From Roseibium polysiphoniae (GTDB lineage: Bacteria; Pseudomonadota; Alphaproteobacteria; Rhizobiales; Stappiaceae): a DNA stretch of 64,000 nucleotides. A program made the translations under genes and the position numbers. The notes under the pieces were generated by a model that saw only the letters and a program-made list of their open reading frames with translations, did no database searches and was not told where the DNA came from. Positions 34,749 through 44,027 of this stretch are shown here, piece by piece; position 1 is the stretch's first letter; the number at the start of each line of letters is the position of its first letter. Where the stretch lies: NCBI RefSeq assembly GCF_014842925.1, contig NZ_JACYXJ010000004.1, positions 186,001-250,000 on the forward strand. The letters run 5' to 3'.

Positions 34749-35778
34749 TCAGCGCCTCGTCACGCCGGAGATCCGCGGCGATGAAATCGACGGCACGATG
34801 CGGCCGCAGGCTCTCGATGATTTCGTGGGGCAGGCGCAGGCACGCGCCAATCTGAAGATTTTCATCGAAGCGGCCAAGGCGCGCGGTGAAGCGCTTGATC
34901 ATGTGCTCTTCGTTGGCCCTCCGGGTCTCGGAAAGACGACCCTGGCCCAGATCATGGCGCGGGAGCTTGGCGTGAATTTTCGCGCAACTTCAGGGCCGGT
35001 GATCGCGAAGGCTGGTGATCTGGCGGCGCTTTTGACCAACCTTGAAGAGCGGGATGTTCTTTTTATCGATGAAATTCACCGCCTAAATCCGGCGGTGGAG
35101 GAAGTGCTTTATCCCGCGATGGAAGATTACCAGCTGGATTTGATCATCGGCGAGGGGCCCGCCGCCCGGTCGGTCAAGATCGACCTCGCGAAGTTCACCT
35201 TGGTTGCGGCGACGACGCGGCTCGGCTTGCTGACAACGCCTCTGCGTGACCGCTTCGGTATTCCTGTCCGGTTACAATTCTATACGGTTCCGGAACTGGA
35301 GCACATCGTCAATCGCGGCGCGCGCATCCTTGGTGTCGGCATGACCGAAGACGGGGCTCATGAGATCGCCAAGCGCTCGCGCGGAACGCCGCGCATTGCC
35401 GGCCGCCTGCTTCGCCGCGTGCGTGACTTTGCCGTGGTTGCCGGCAACGAAAACGTGGATCAGGCGCTGGCGGACAAGGCCTTGTCACAGCTCGAGGTCG
35501 ACAATGCCGGTCTGGACAGTCTCGATCGCAGGTATCTCAGCCAGATTGCCATGAACTTCGGCGGAGGGCCTGTCGGCATCGAGACCATTGCGGCTGCACT
35601 CTCAGAGCCGCGTGATGCGATTGAAGAAATCGTGGAGCCCTATCTGATCCAGAACGGCTTCCTGCAGAGGACACCGCGCGGACGGGTTCTGACACCTCAG
35701 GCTTTTCAGCATCTTGGTCTTGCTGTTCCCAAGAGACCAGATGCGCCACAACTCGGTTTATTCGCCGAGCCCGAGTAG
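34738..35778 (+). CDS. ruvB: Holliday junction branch migration helicase RuvB
   Basis: A 346-residue AAA+ motor. It has Walker [14 protein letters not shown], Walker [11 protein letters not shown], sensor 1 [10 protein letters not shown], the arginine finger context LRDRFGI and the C-terminal winged helix with [20 protein letters not shown]. Hexamers pull DNA through the RuvA-bound junction. The ATG at 34738 lies inside the end of the small membrane gene. No strong terminator follows. Confidence 0.97.
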   Translation: MSDDQRLVTPEIRGDEIDGTMRPQALDDFVGQAQARANLKIFIEAAKARGEALDHVLFVGPPGLGKTTLAQIMARELGVNFRATSGPVIAKAGDLAALLTNLEERDVLFIDEIHRLNPAVEEVLYPAMEDYQLDLIIGEGPAARSVKIDLAKFTLVAATTRLGLLTTPLRDRFGIPVRLQFYTVPELEHIVNRGARILGVGMTEDGAHEIAKRSRGTPRIAGRLLRRVRDFAVVAGNENVDQALADKALSQLEVDNAGLDSLDRRYLSQIAMNFGGGPVGIETIAAALSEPRDAIEEIVEPYLIQNGFLQRTPRGRVLTPQAFQHLGLAVPKRPDAPQLGLFAEPE

Positions 35779-35875
35779 AGTCTTGCGGACTTCTTTTTTT
35801 GCGAAGTTCTGCCAAAATTAAATCTTTCTTGGTGAAAGCCGGTTGAATATCCCTCCGTATTTTTTGGGGGGTGTA

Positions 35876-37990
35876 ATGATTCGTAAGCGTCTATCCACAA
35901 AGCTTGCTTTGATGTTTTTTGCCGGAACACTGACAATGTGTGTCGCCATTGTCGCAGTGACATCAAACCTTGCCAGCGGGGTCGCCAATTCCCAGGCCGA
36001 TACCGCTCTCAAAAGTGCCACTCTCGGAAAACGCAAGACACTTGAGCTTGCTTTGGAACAGGTGACGGACAGCGCACGCTTTTTTGTGTCGCTGACCGAG
36101 GCCAAAGACAGTCTGATGAAAATGACTGTCGGCTGGAAAAACCTGAAAGAGGGCCAGACGGAAACCCTCCGCAAGATCTTTGTCGAGGACAATCCGCATC
36201 CCGCCGAAAAGCGTCATCTGCTGATCGAGCCGGACGCCAAGAACTACTACGTGAACAATCACAAGATCATTCACGCAGCCTATGTCGAGCTTGTTGGTCA
36301 GGGCCTGTTTTCAGGCGTCGCCATCGCCGACCCTGATGGAAACATCACGTATTCCTTCAACAAGGGCGCCGAATTTGCACGCCACGTTGATGATGCCCAG
36401 CTTTCGGAAAACCCGTTCGCAGCGGCATTGGGACCTGTCGTGGCGGCCAACGCGGCCGGCACCCTGAAGGCCGGAGAAGTATTCCCGTCCGGTTTCATCA
36501 CCGGTGCCGACGGCAGGGTCAGTCTCGTTCTAGCAGCTCCTGTATTTTATTTGGATCGCTTCTTCGGTGCGGTTGGCCTGGAAGTCGATATGGCGCGGTT
36601 TGCATCGTTCCTCAATGATAGCAGCGGTCTAGGCAGCAGCGAAAACATCATGCTCGTTGACTCCAAGGGCACGCTTGTCGAAGTCGGAGACAACGGATTC
36701 GCCGAGCGGACCTTTGAGCTCTCGGCCATTCAGTCGGGCGCGGGAATGCTCTCCATCGATGGAATTGATTATCGCTTCTCTCGCGCCGACAGCATGGTGC
36801 AGACCAAACCTTTCGGCGTGATTGAGGCTGTGCAGCAAACGGAGCTCTCTGCCGCGGCGAACAAGATCACCTTTGGCGCGATCATCTCCGGTGTTCTTTG
36901 CATGTTGCCGATCGTTGGCCTTATCTGGTGGCTGACCGTTCGCATGTTTGCGCCGCTCAACACGCTGTCTGGCGCCGCGCGCAAAATCGCTGATGGTGAC
37001 CTCGAGGTTGCTGTGGATGCAACCGAGCGTTCCGATGAGATCGGCGAAATGGCGCGCTGTATCGCGATCTTCAAGGAAAACTCGGTCGAGCGCGAACGCT
37101 TAGCATCTGAACGCAAAGTTGGCTACATCGCACGTGAGAAGCGTGAAAACCAGATCGACGCGCTGATCAATTCCTTCCGGACGGAAGCGCAAAGCGTGTT
37201 GTCTTCGGTCGAAGAGAACATTTTCCGTGTCGAGGAACTGTCAACGACGCTCAGCGACCGGTCCGCATCTGCGGCCGGGCGCAGTTCTCAGGCGGTGGGC
37301 GATTCTGAAAACGCATCGGCAAACGTTCAGGCGGTTGCCTCTGCCACAGAAGAGCTGAATGCGTCCATCTCCGAGATTTCCCGGCAGGTCGCCACGACCG
37401 CGGAAATCGTCGGCCAAACGACCTCCAACGCCCAGTCTTCCAATCAGAAGATTGCCGGACTGGCCGAGGCTGCCAACCGGATCGGGGATGTTGTGTCCCT
37501 GATTTCCGAGATCGCCGAGCAGACAAATCTTCTTGCGCTCAACGCGACCATAGAGGCAGCCCGCGCAGGCGAGGCTGGCCGCGGCTTTGCGGTTGTTGCC
37601 TCCGAGGTGAAGTCGCTCGCAGGACAGACGGCCAAGGCAACAGAGGAAATCTCGACCCAAATCGCTGCGATCCAGGCGTCGACCTCGGATGCGGTTGGTG
37701 AAATTGCGCTGGTGTCTAACTCGATGGATGAGGTCAACAATTATACCGCAACCATCGCCGACGCTGTTCAGCAGCAGGGATCGGCTACCAACGAGATTTC
37801 GCGCAATGTGGCCCAGGCAGCTGAAGGCACGTTGAATGTGTCGTCTGCGGTGGCCTCTCTCAGCGAGGACGTTGCCGAAAACTCCACTTCGGCGGAGCAT
37901 ATGCGTGAAGCAACATTGGAAATGAAGCATCAGGCGGAAAACCTGCGGACCTCGGTCGAGCGCTTCCTTTCGGACGTGGCAGCCGCCTAA
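35876..37990 (+). CDS. Methyl-accepting chemotaxis protein
   Basis: A 704-residue chemoreceptor. It has an N-terminal membrane helix (about 10-32), a large periplasmic sensor of about 300 residues that looks like a dCACHE domain, a second helix (about 340-364), a HAMP domain ([19 protein letters not shown]) and a signalling domain whose hairpin tip is [20 protein letters not shown]. The sensor domain contains the cache-typical [19 protein letters not shown] and [20 protein letters not shown]. The ligand is unknown. The ATG at 35876 has a GGGGGG-rich site upstream; a TTG at 35843 is less likely. No CheB/CheR-tethering pentapeptide is visible. Confidence 0.94.
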   Translation: MIRKRLSTKLALMFFAGTLTMCVAIVAVTSNLASGVANSQADTALKSATLGKRKTLELALEQVTDSARFFVSLTEAKDSLMKMTVGWKNLKEGQTETLRKIFVEDNPHPAEKRHLLIEPDAKNYYVNNHKIIHAAYVELVGQGLFSGVAIADPDGNITYSFNKGAEFARHVDDAQLSENPFAAALGPVVAANAAGTLKAGEVFPSGFITGADGRVSLVLAAPVFYLDRFFGAVGLEVDMARFASFLNDSSGLGSSENIMLVDSKGTLVEVGDNGFAERTFELSAIQSGAGMLSIDGIDYRFSRADSMVQTKPFGVIEAVQQTELSAAANKITFGAIISGVLCMLPIVGLIWWLTVRMFAPLNTLSGAARKIADGDLEVAVDATERSDEIGEMARCIAIFKENSVERERLASERKVGYIAREKRENQIDALINSFRTEAQSVLSSVEENIFRVEELSTTLSDRSASAAGRSSQAVGDSENASANVQAVASATEELNASISEISRQVATTAEIVGQTTSNAQSSNQKIAGLAEAANRIGDVVSLISEIAEQTNLLALNATIEAARAGEAGRGFAVVASEVKSLAGQTAKATEEISTQIAAIQASTSDAVGEIALVSNSMDEVNNYTATIADAVQQQGSATNEISRNVAQAAEGTLNVSSAVASLSEDVAENSTSAEHMREATLEMKHQAENLRTSVERFLSDVAAA

Positions 37991-38012
37991 TTTTCGAGCT
38001 CGTGTAAAACAC

Positions 38013-38053
38013 CAGACGGCCCGGCAACAATTGTCTTGTTGCCGGGCCGTCTG
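38013..38053. terminator. 18-base perfect hairpin between the chemoreceptor gene and ybgC
   Basis: CAGACGGCCCGGCAACAA and TTGTTGCCGGGCCGTCTG are exact complements with a TTGTC loop, starting 22 bases after the chemoreceptor stop and ending 14 before ybgC. There is no T run on either strand, so it may terminate weakly or act as an mRNA stabiliser. Confidence 0.65.
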
Positions 38054-38067
38054 CTATTGGGGCTGAG

Positions 38068-38568
38068 ATGACAAACGCAGAGGATATGCGCGTGACGACC
38101 TGGCCCGACCTTTCCGGCCGTATTATGGACGGCAAACACTTGCTGCCGGTTCGCGTCTATTACGAAGACACTGATTTTACTGGGATTGTCTACCATGGCG
38201 CCTATGTTCAGTTCTTCGAACGGGGCCGGTCCGACTTTCTGCGGCTTGCTAACATTCATCATTCCGAGCTGAAGGCCGGTGTGGATGGTGCTTCGCTCGC
38301 ATTTGCCGTTCGCAAGATGAACATTGAGTTTTTCAAGCCGGCGACGATCGATGATGTCCTCGAAGTCAGAACCGTTCTCGAGGAGCAAAAGGGCGCCCGC
38401 ATTGCCTTGCGCCAGGAAATTCTGAGGGAAGGGACTTTGCTCGTCTCGGCCGACGTTCTGGTCGCCGTGATTACGGAGGACGGACGTCCAACCCGTCTTC
38501 CGCTTCATCTTGCGCAGCGTCTCGCACAACTCGGAAGCGCGGCTCAAATACCCGGTGATCTGGAATAG
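38068..38568 (+). CDS. ybgC: Tol-Pal-associated acyl-CoA thioesterase YbgC
   Basis: A 166-residue hotdog-fold thioesterase. The active-site region reads RVYYEDTDFTGIVYHGAYVQ and then FFERGRSDFLR, with the catalytic Asp in EDTD. YbgC hydrolyses short or long acyl-CoA and is linked with phospholipid synthesis proteins; it heads tol operons widely. The start at 38068 is the annotated frame limit; the 25 residues before the conserved core are less conserved and a later start is possible. A 224-base gap separates it from tolQ. Confidence 0.92.
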   Translation: MTNAEDMRVTTWPDLSGRIMDGKHLLPVRVYYEDTDFTGIVYHGAYVQFFERGRSDFLRLANIHHSELKAGVDGASLAFAVRKMNIEFFKPATIDDVLEVRTVLEEQKGARIALRQEILREGTLLVSADVLVAVITEDGRPTRLPLHLAQRLAQLGSAAQIPGDLE

Positions 38569-38601
38569 TTCCTGAAAATGTTTAGAGTTCACGGACGATT
38601 C

Positions 38602-38618
38602 TTAATTGTCCGGTAACC
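38602..38618. promoter_or_regulatory. Near-match to a CtrA box upstream of tolQ
   Basis: TTAA-N7-GTAACC, one mismatch from TTAA-N7-TTAACC, in the 224-base gap between ybgC and tolQ and about 175 bases before tolQ. Confidence 0.3.
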
Positions 38619-38792
38619 ATAATTGATTCTTTTGAATGCTGACCCCAAGACTAGGCGTCAGTCCCAGTTTCGCCAAAATCGGCAGTCACAGAGACGTTGA
38701 GCCTGACACGTCAGCACTAGGGGCAATTTGGCGCGCCGAAATTCGGTTCGCTTGAACAGGTACAGTCTTTCGCCCAAGAGGTCTTTTGTTTC

Positions 38793-39500
38793 ATGAATGA
38801 ACTTGTCCAGTCGACGTTGGCGGCGCAGGAAGGCGATATTTCGTTCTTCGCCCTCTTCTGGGAAGCACATATCGTCGTCAAGATCGTCATGCTTGGCCTG
38901 ATCGGCGCTTCCGTATGGTGTTGGGCGATCATCGTCGACAAAACGCTGCTCTATGGGCGCACCAAACGCCAGATGAACCGTTTTGAGACGGTTTTCTGGT
39001 CCGGTCAGTCTTTGGAGGAGCTTTACGGCACGCTCCAGAACCGTGTGAACCATTCCATGGCTGCGCTTTTTGTTGCAGCGATGCGCGAGTGGAAGCGCAG
39101 CCACGAGGGTGCGCGCCCTGCCATTGGGAGCCTTCAGCAAAGGATCGACCGGGTCATGGATGTGACCATCCAGCGCGAGGCGGAGCGTCTTGAGAGCCGG
39201 CTTCTCATACTTGCGACGGTTGGTTCCGCAGCTCCCTTCATCGGGCTCTTCGGCACGGTTTGGGGTATCATGACCGCTTTCCAGGCGATCGCCAGCTCGC
39301 AGAGCACCAACCTGGCCGTTGTCGCGCCGGGGATCGCAGAAGCACTCTTTGCAACCGCGCTTGGCCTCCTGGCCGCTATTCCGGCCGTCATTGCCTATAA
39401 CAAGTTGTCGTCTGATGTCGGCAAAGCCGTTGGCCGCATGGAAGGCTTTGCGGACGAGTTTTCGGCCATCTTATCCCGTCAGATCGACGAAAGGACCTGA
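38793..39500 (+). CDS. tolQ: Tol-Pal proton channel protein TolQ
   Basis: A 235-residue inner-membrane protein with three helices. The first is near residues 20-45; the second and third lie in ESRLLILATVGSAAPFIGLF followed by GTVWGIMTAFQAIA and in AEALFATALGLLAAIPAVIA. These are the TolQ/ExbB/MotA channel motifs. TolQ with TolR forms the proton-driven motor that energises TolA for outer-membrane constriction at division. It precedes tolR by 3 bases. Confidence 0.96.
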   Translation: MNELVQSTLAAQEGDISFFALFWEAHIVVKIVMLGLIGASVWCWAIIVDKTLLYGRTKRQMNRFETVFWSGQSLEELYGTLQNRVNHSMAALFVAAMREWKRSHEGARPAIGSLQQRIDRVMDVTIQREAERLESRLLILATVGSAAPFIGLFGTVWGIMTAFQAIASSQSTNLAVVAPGIAEALFATALGLLAAIPAVIAYNKLSSDVGKAVGRMEGFADEFSAILSRQIDERT

Positions 39501-39503
39501 GCC

Positions 39504-39956
39504 ATGGGCATGCAGGTCGGAGGTGGTCAAGGCGGAGGTGGCAGACGCGGTCGTCGGCGTCGCCGGCATCAGCTGGTCAGTGAAATCAACGTCACGCCAT
39601 TCGTGGACGTGATGCTGGTGCTTCTCATCATCTTCATGGTGGCGGCGCCGTTGCTGACGGTTGGAGTGCCCATTGATTTGCCGGAAACCCGGGCGAAGGC
39701 GCTGGAAGGCGATACGGAGCCGCTTACGATTTCCGTGAATTCTGCGGGACAGATTTACATTCAGGACACGGAAATCGCCATTGATGAGGTCGTGCCCAAA
39801 CTCGAGGCGATTGCCGCTAACGGGTATGACGAGCGTATCTACGTACGCGGTGACCAGGATGCTGACTACGGCGTCATGATGAAGATCATGGGCCGAATAA
39901 ATGCGGCCGGTTTTAAGCGCCTCGGCCTTGTGACCCTCGAAGAACAGGATTCATAG
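39504..39956 (+). CDS. tolR: Tol-Pal stator protein TolR
   Basis: A 150-residue protein. A basic Gly/Arg-rich N-terminus is followed by EINVTPFVDVMLVLLIIFMV, with the essential Asp in FVDVMLVLL. The periplasmic domain ends in FKRLGLVTLEEQDS. It is the TolQ partner that transmits proton flow. AGGA precedes the ATG, and tolA starts 6 bases after its stop. Confidence 0.96.
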   Translation: MGMQVGGGQGGGGRRGRRRRRHQLVSEINVTPFVDVMLVLLIIFMVAAPLLTVGVPIDLPETRAKALEGDTEPLTISVNSAGQIYIQDTEIAIDEVVPKLEAIAANGYDERIYVRGDQDADYGVMMKIMGRINAAGFKRLGLVTLEEQDS

Positions 39957-39962
39957 ACCACC

Positions 39963-40919
39963 ATGCGTGCTGGTCTCGTTGCGTCTTTGGCCGGCCACGC
40001 GGCCGTTTTGGTCTGGGGGCTTGTTGCTCTTCCGGATGCCGAGACCTTTTCGACCAGCCCGGTGGACTCCCTTCCTGTCGAGCTCGTGCCTGTCGAAGAA
40101 TTGACCAGGTTGCAGAAGGGCGAGAAGACCGAAACCGAGATCCGTGACGTGGCTGCACTGACACCGACAGAGGCCCCGCCCAGGGAGGCTCCGCAGCCGG
40201 ACGAAAAACCCGGCGATGCAACGGCTGAACAGGCACCTGCTCCGACACCAGAGCCGGCACCCGAGCCCGAGCCTGTTCCGGAACCTGAGCCAGAGCCAGA
40301 GCCCACACCGGAACCTGAACCAACGCCCGAACCGGAGCCCGCTCCCGAGCCAGAGCCCACGCCTGCCGCAGAACCAGAGCCTGAGCCGGAACCTGCGCCA
40401 GTTGAAGAGCCCAAGCCTGTGGTCACCAATGTGACGCCAAGGACCAAGCCGACGCCGCCGCGCCCGACACAGACGGCCCAGCAGCCGCAGGACGAGAATT
40501 TCAATCCGAACCAGATTTCGGCTCTTCTCAACAAGGTTGAGCCAGCTGGTGGCAGCACGTCGACGACGCAGGACCAAGCATCGCTCGGTAGCCGCCAGGG
40601 TGCGGAAAATGTTCGCATGAGCCAATCCGAGCTTGATGCTTTGCGCGGCCAGATCGCAAGATGCTGGAGCCCGCCTGTCGGTGCTGTGGGGGCTGAGACG
40701 CTCAAGGTCAGGGTCATGTTCGGTCTGGATCGTTCGGGGCAGGTCTCGGGCAGCCCCGAGGTGCTGACATCGAGCTCTCATCCGGCTTTCCGCGCGGCAT
40801 CCAGCAGCGCAGTGCGCGCAGTCATGCGGTGTGCTCCCTATAACCTGCCGGCGGCCAAATATGACGCCTGGCAGGAAGTGATTATCAATTTCGATCCGCG
40901 CGAACTTGTTGGCGGATGA
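39963..40919 (+). CDS. tolA: TolA-like protein with Pro-Glu repeat spacer
   Basis: A 318-residue protein with one N-terminal membrane helix ([20 protein letters not shown]). The spacer at about residues 85-155 is a run of PEPEPxPEPEP units, replacing the Ala/Lys-rich helix of enteric TolA. The C-terminal 110 residues have a TolA/TonB-like domain ([35 protein letters not shown]). It spans the periplasm and connects the TolQR motor to Pal and TolB. Position between tolR and tolB decides the name. The start of tolB lies about 34 bases on. Confidence 0.9.
   Translation: MRAGLVASLAGHAAVLVWGLVALPDAETFSTSPVDSLPVELVPVEELTRLQKGEKTETEIRDVAALTPTEAPPREAPQPDEKPGDATAEQAPAPTPEPAPEPEPVPEPEPEPEPTPEPEPTPEPEPAPEPEPTPAAEPEPEPEPAPVEEPKPVVTNVTPRTKPTPPRPTQTAQQPQDENFNPNQISALLNKVEPAGGSTSTTQDQASLGSRQGAENVRMSQSELDALRGQIARCWSPPVGAVGAETLKVRVMFGLDRSGQVSGSPEVLTSSSHPAFRAASSSAVRAVMRCAPYNLPAAKYDAWQEVIINFDPRELVGG
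40225..40412. repeat. In-frame Pro-Glu codon repeats in tolA
   Basis: Imperfect tandem copies of CCNGAGCC/GAACCN codons encode alternating Pro-Glu dipeptides, about 60 residues. The synonymous variation shows the repeat is kept at protein level. It also creates antisense open frames rich in Gly and Ser, which are artefacts. Confidence 0.85.
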
Positions 40920-40953
40920 GACGTTACAGAGGAAACAAGGAGCCTTGCTAAAG

Positions 40954-42303
40954 ATGCGCGACGTGCCGAGTTATGCCCGTTTCCTGTCCCGTTTGAAAAC
41001 GGCGGCAGCTGCCTGCCTGTTGACCGCTGCTGCTGCCCTGCCGGCTGCACCTGCCCTTGCACTCATCGAAATCGATGTGACGCAAGGCCAGATCGAACCG
41101 ATGCCGGTTGCTCTGCCATCGTTCGGTGCCGAGGGCGGCGATCCGAAGCTTTCGCAGGATATGACGGCCGTGATTGCCGCTGACCTGAAGCGTTCGGGCC
41201 TGTTCAACCCGCTGGATCCAGCCAGTTTCATTCAGAAAAACATGAATGTGAACACGACGCCTCGTTTCGGCGATTGGCGCACGATTGGAGCGCAAGCCCT
41301 GGTCAGCGGTTCCGTGACCAAGCAGGCTGATGGCCGCCTGCGCGCGGAATTTCGTCTGTGGGATGTCTTCGCGTCTGAGCAGATGCTTGGGCAGCAATTC
41401 TATACAACGCCTGAGAACTGGCGTCGTCTGGCCCATATCATTGCAGATGCGATCTACGAGCGGCTGACAGGTGAAAAAGGCTACTTCGATACACGTATCG
41501 TCTTTGTTGACGAGACCGGCCCGAAGGACAAGCGCGTCAAGAAACTTGCGATCATGGATCAGGATGGCGCCAACGTTCGCTATCTGACGCGCGGCGACGA
41601 TCTTGTCCTGACGCCAAGGTTCTCTCCGACAAGCCAGGAAATCACCTACATGTCCTACGGTGCTGCCGATCCGAGCGTCTATCTGCTCAATATCGAGACC
41701 GGCCAACGCGAGATTGTCGGAAATTTCCCGGGCATGACCTTCGCACCGCGTTTCTCACCAAATGGGCAGCAGGTCATTATGAGCCTGCAGCAGGGTGCGA
41801 ACGCGAACATCTTCACGATGGATCTGCGGTCCCGGAAAACCACGCGCCTGACAAATTCCGCGGCGATCGACACAAGCCCGTCTTTCTCACCCGATGGCAA
41901 GCGCGTCGTGTTTGAATCCGATCGGGGTGGATCACAACAGCTCTATGTCATGAATGCCAACGGCGGCAATGCGCAGCGCATCTCATTCGGGCCGGGCCGC
42001 TATTCCACGCCAGTCTGGTCGCCCCGCGGCGATCTGATCGCCTTTACGAAACAGCATCAGGGCCGCTTCATGATCGGTGTGATGAAACCTGATGGTAAGG
42101 GCGAGCGGATCCTCACGGAGGGCTATCACAACGAAGGGCCGGCTTGGTCACCAAATGGCCGTGTTCTGGTGTTCTTCCGCGACACGCCGGGCGCGAATGG
42201 CGGACCTCAGGTCTGGACCGTCGACCTGACCGGATACAATGAGCAGCGTGTTGCGACACCTGCCTTCGCGTCGGATCCGTCCTGGTCGCCCTTGATCGAT
42301 TGA
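40954..42303 (+). CDS. tolB: Tol-Pal periplasmic protein TolB
   Basis: A 449-residue secreted protein. A signal peptide ends after AAPALALIE. The N-terminal domain contains [18 protein letters not shown] and [20 protein letters not shown]. It is followed by a six-blade beta-propeller with repeats such as [30 protein letters not shown] and [18 protein letters not shown]. The propeller binds Pal, and TolA releases it. AAGGAG lies 11 bases before the ATG at 40954; a TTG three codons earlier is also possible. Confidence 0.95.
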   Translation: MRDVPSYARFLSRLKTAAAACLLTAAAALPAAPALALIEIDVTQGQIEPMPVALPSFGAEGGDPKLSQDMTAVIAADLKRSGLFNPLDPASFIQKNMNVNTTPRFGDWRTIGAQALVSGSVTKQADGRLRAEFRLWDVFASEQMLGQQFYTTPENWRRLAHIIADAIYERLTGEKGYFDTRIVFVDETGPKDKRVKKLAIMDQDGANVRYLTRGDDLVLTPRFSPTSQEITYMSYGAADPSVYLLNIETGQREIVGNFPGMTFAPRFSPNGQQVIMSLQQGANANIFTMDLRSRKTTRLTNSAAIDTSPSFSPDGKRVVFESDRGGSQQLYVMNANGGNAQRISFGPGRYSTPVWSPRGDLIAFTKQHQGRFMIGVMKPDGKGERILTEGYHNEGPAWSPNGRVLVFFRDTPGANGGPQVWTVDLTGYNEQRVATPAFASDPSWSPLID

Positions 42304-42324
42304 CGGATTTAGTTTTTGTCTGTG

Positions 42325-42341
42325 TTAACGTCTTGCTAACC
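42325..42341. promoter_or_regulatory. Near-match to a CtrA box upstream of pal
   Basis: TTAA-N7-CTAACC, one mismatch from TTAA-N7-TTAACC, 75-91 bases before the pal start in the short tolB-pal gap. A second TTAACC half site follows at about 42360. Confidence 0.35.
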
Positions 42342-42415
42342 AACTTTGCCAAGGTCGTCTTAACCAGCTTTGTATAGAGATCGTTCACCCTGTCGGGGCC
42401 GGTGGGGATAGGAGA

Positions 42416-42907
42416 ATGAAGATGTTGGAATTGGGGAAGTTTGCGCGAAGCGCAAAAATGTTGCTGGCGATTGGCGCCATGCTGTTTGTTGCAGCTTGTG
42501 CCCAGACCCAGCCCGACGGCCTGAAAGGCAACGTCGCACCCGGAACTGGTCAGGACTTCGTCGTGAACGTCGGCGACCGGGTTTACTTTGAAGAAGATCA
42601 ATCGACGGTCAATGCGCAAGCGCAGGCAACCTTGGACAAGCAGTCTCAATGGCTCGCTAAGTATTCCAAGTACACGATCACGATTGAAGGCCATGCAGAT
42701 GAGCGTGGCACGCGCCAGTACAATATTGCTCTTGGTGCCCGCCGTGCGGCGGCAGCCCGAGACTACCTGGTGTCGCGCGGCGTTTCGGCGTCGCGCATCA
42801 AGACGATTTCCTACGGCAAGGAGCGTCCGGTCGCTGTTTGTAACGACAACAGCTGCTGGTCCCAGAACCGTCGTGCTGTGACTGTCTTGAACAACGTGAC
42901 CAACTGA
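42416..42907 (+). CDS. pal: Peptidoglycan-associated lipoprotein Pal
   Basis: A 163-residue lipoprotein. The lipobox is LFVAAC near residue 28. The OmpA-C domain has VYFEEDQSTVNAQAQATLDK, TIEGHADERGTRQYNIALGA and KTISYGKERPVAV. Pal anchors the outer membrane to peptidoglycan and gathers at the division site through Tol motor activity. In Caulobacter it is essential. It has its own terminator, and a 112-base gap separates it from tolB. Confidence 0.97.
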   Translation: MKMLELGKFARSAKMLLAIGAMLFVAACAQTQPDGLKGNVAPGTGQDFVVNVGDRVYFEEDQSTVNAQAQATLDKQSQWLAKYSKYTITIEGHADERGTRQYNIALGARRAAAARDYLVSRGVSASRIKTISYGKERPVAVCNDNSCWSQNRRAVTVLNNVTN

Positions 42908-42931
42908 TCCCTGGATCAAAGCGCTGAAGAG

Positions 42932-42958
42932 AGGGTCGGATGTTTCCGACCCTTTTTT
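42932..42958 (+). terminator. Rho-independent terminator of the tol-pal transcript
   Basis: AGGGTCGGA pairs with TCCGACCCT across TGTT and runs into six T, 25 bases after pal. Confidence 0.92.
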
Positions 42959-43088
42959 CGTTTTTGCGGCGCGCAAGCCTTGGTAATTGTTGTTGCATCT
43001 GCCAAAATTTGGCCGAAGTCGGCGCGCCCTGTGGTATCCAGCGATACAGATGGCTCAGGCTTCATGCCGAGATAACCAGGAGGATAGT

Positions 43089-44027
43089 ATGGTGACATTT
43101 CGAGGACTTGCGGTCCTCTTGGCAGCGTTAGGACTGGCTGTTGTGTTGGCAACGCCTTCCGAAGCGCAGCTTTTCGGTCGGAAGAAGGATGATTCAACAG
43201 TTCGTGTAAATGAGCTGGAGGAGCGCCTGAGAGTTTTGACCGGCCAGATCGAACAGCTGTCATTTCAGATGCGTGAATTGCAGGATCAGATGCGGCGCAT
43301 GCAGGAAGACAACGAGTATCGCTTCCAGCAACTCGAAGGCGGCACGCCGGGCAAACGCTCGGACATCGGGCAGCCGTCTCAAACAAATGGCGCGCAGGAG
43401 TTTTCAGGCGCGCCGAAATCGCTTGGAACCTTGCCAGCGTCCGGTTCTGGTGACGCGGATTGGTCGGCGACCGGCGGATATGAAAATGGCGCGACGAACT
43501 TGCCAACCAACGGACCGATTGACCTATCGGCACTCGCTGGCGGCGCTGCCGACGTTCCATCAGGTCCGACCGGCCTCGACGCACCGCAGGACCCGCTGAC
43601 GACACAGTCGGCTCAGACTTTTGCGGGCCTGAGCGCAAGTGGTGATCCGCGTGAGGACTACGACCGCGCCTACAGCTATGCGGTCAATGGCCAATATGCG
43701 GCCGCAGAAGAAGGCTTTCGCTCCTTCATCGAGACCTATCCTGACGACAGATTGGCCTCCAACGCTCAGTTCTGGTTGGGTGAGAGCCTTTTGGCGCAAC
43801 GCAATTACCGCGATGCTGCCGATGCCTTCCTGAAGACCTACACGGACAATCCGGGAAGTGACAAAAGCCCCGACAGTTTGCTGAAGCTTGGGCTTTCCCT
43901 GAACGGCCTTGGCGAGGGCGATGCCGCCTGCGCGACCTTTGCCGAGCTGTTGAACAAGTTCCCAAATGCTGCACCTGCCGTGCTCAGCCAGGCGCGGGAA
44001 GAACGTAGCCGTGCGCAGTGCTCCTGA
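43089..44027 (+). CDS. cpoB: Tol-Pal coordinator CpoB (YbgF)
   Basis: A 312-residue periplasmic protein. A signal peptide ends at about TPSEAQ. A coiled-coil trimerisation segment follows (VNELEERLRVLTGQIEQLS and FQMRELQDQMRRMQED), then a low-complexity linker, and a C-terminal TPR domain with DYDRAYSYAVNGQYAAAEEG and FWLGESLLAQRNYRDAADAF. CpoB couples peptidoglycan synthesis with Tol-driven constriction. AGGAGG lies about 6 bases before the ATG at 43089; the frame upstream is not family sequence. It overlaps tilS by 17 bases. Confidence 0.95.
   Translation: MVTFRGLAVLLAALGLAVVLATPSEAQLFGRKKDDSTVRVNELEERLRVLTGQIEQLSFQMRELQDQMRRMQEDNEYRFQQLEGGTPGKRSDIGQPSQTNGAQEFSGAPKSLGTLPASGSGDADWSATGGYENGATNLPTNGPIDLSALAGGAADVPSGPTGLDAPQDPLTTQSAQTFAGLSASGDPREDYDRAYSYAVNGQYAAAEEGFRSFIETYPDDRLASNAQFWLGESLLAQRNYRDAADAFLKTYTDNPGSDKSPDSLLKLGLSLNGLGEGDAACATFAELLNKFPNAAPAVLSQAREERSRAQCS

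Noticed and set aside
39866-40781. Two long minus-strand frames opposite tolA, rich in Gly-Ser or Arg-Leu
   Set aside because: They are the antisense reading of the Pro-Glu codon repeat; tolA is secure by synteny and by its TonB-like C-terminus.
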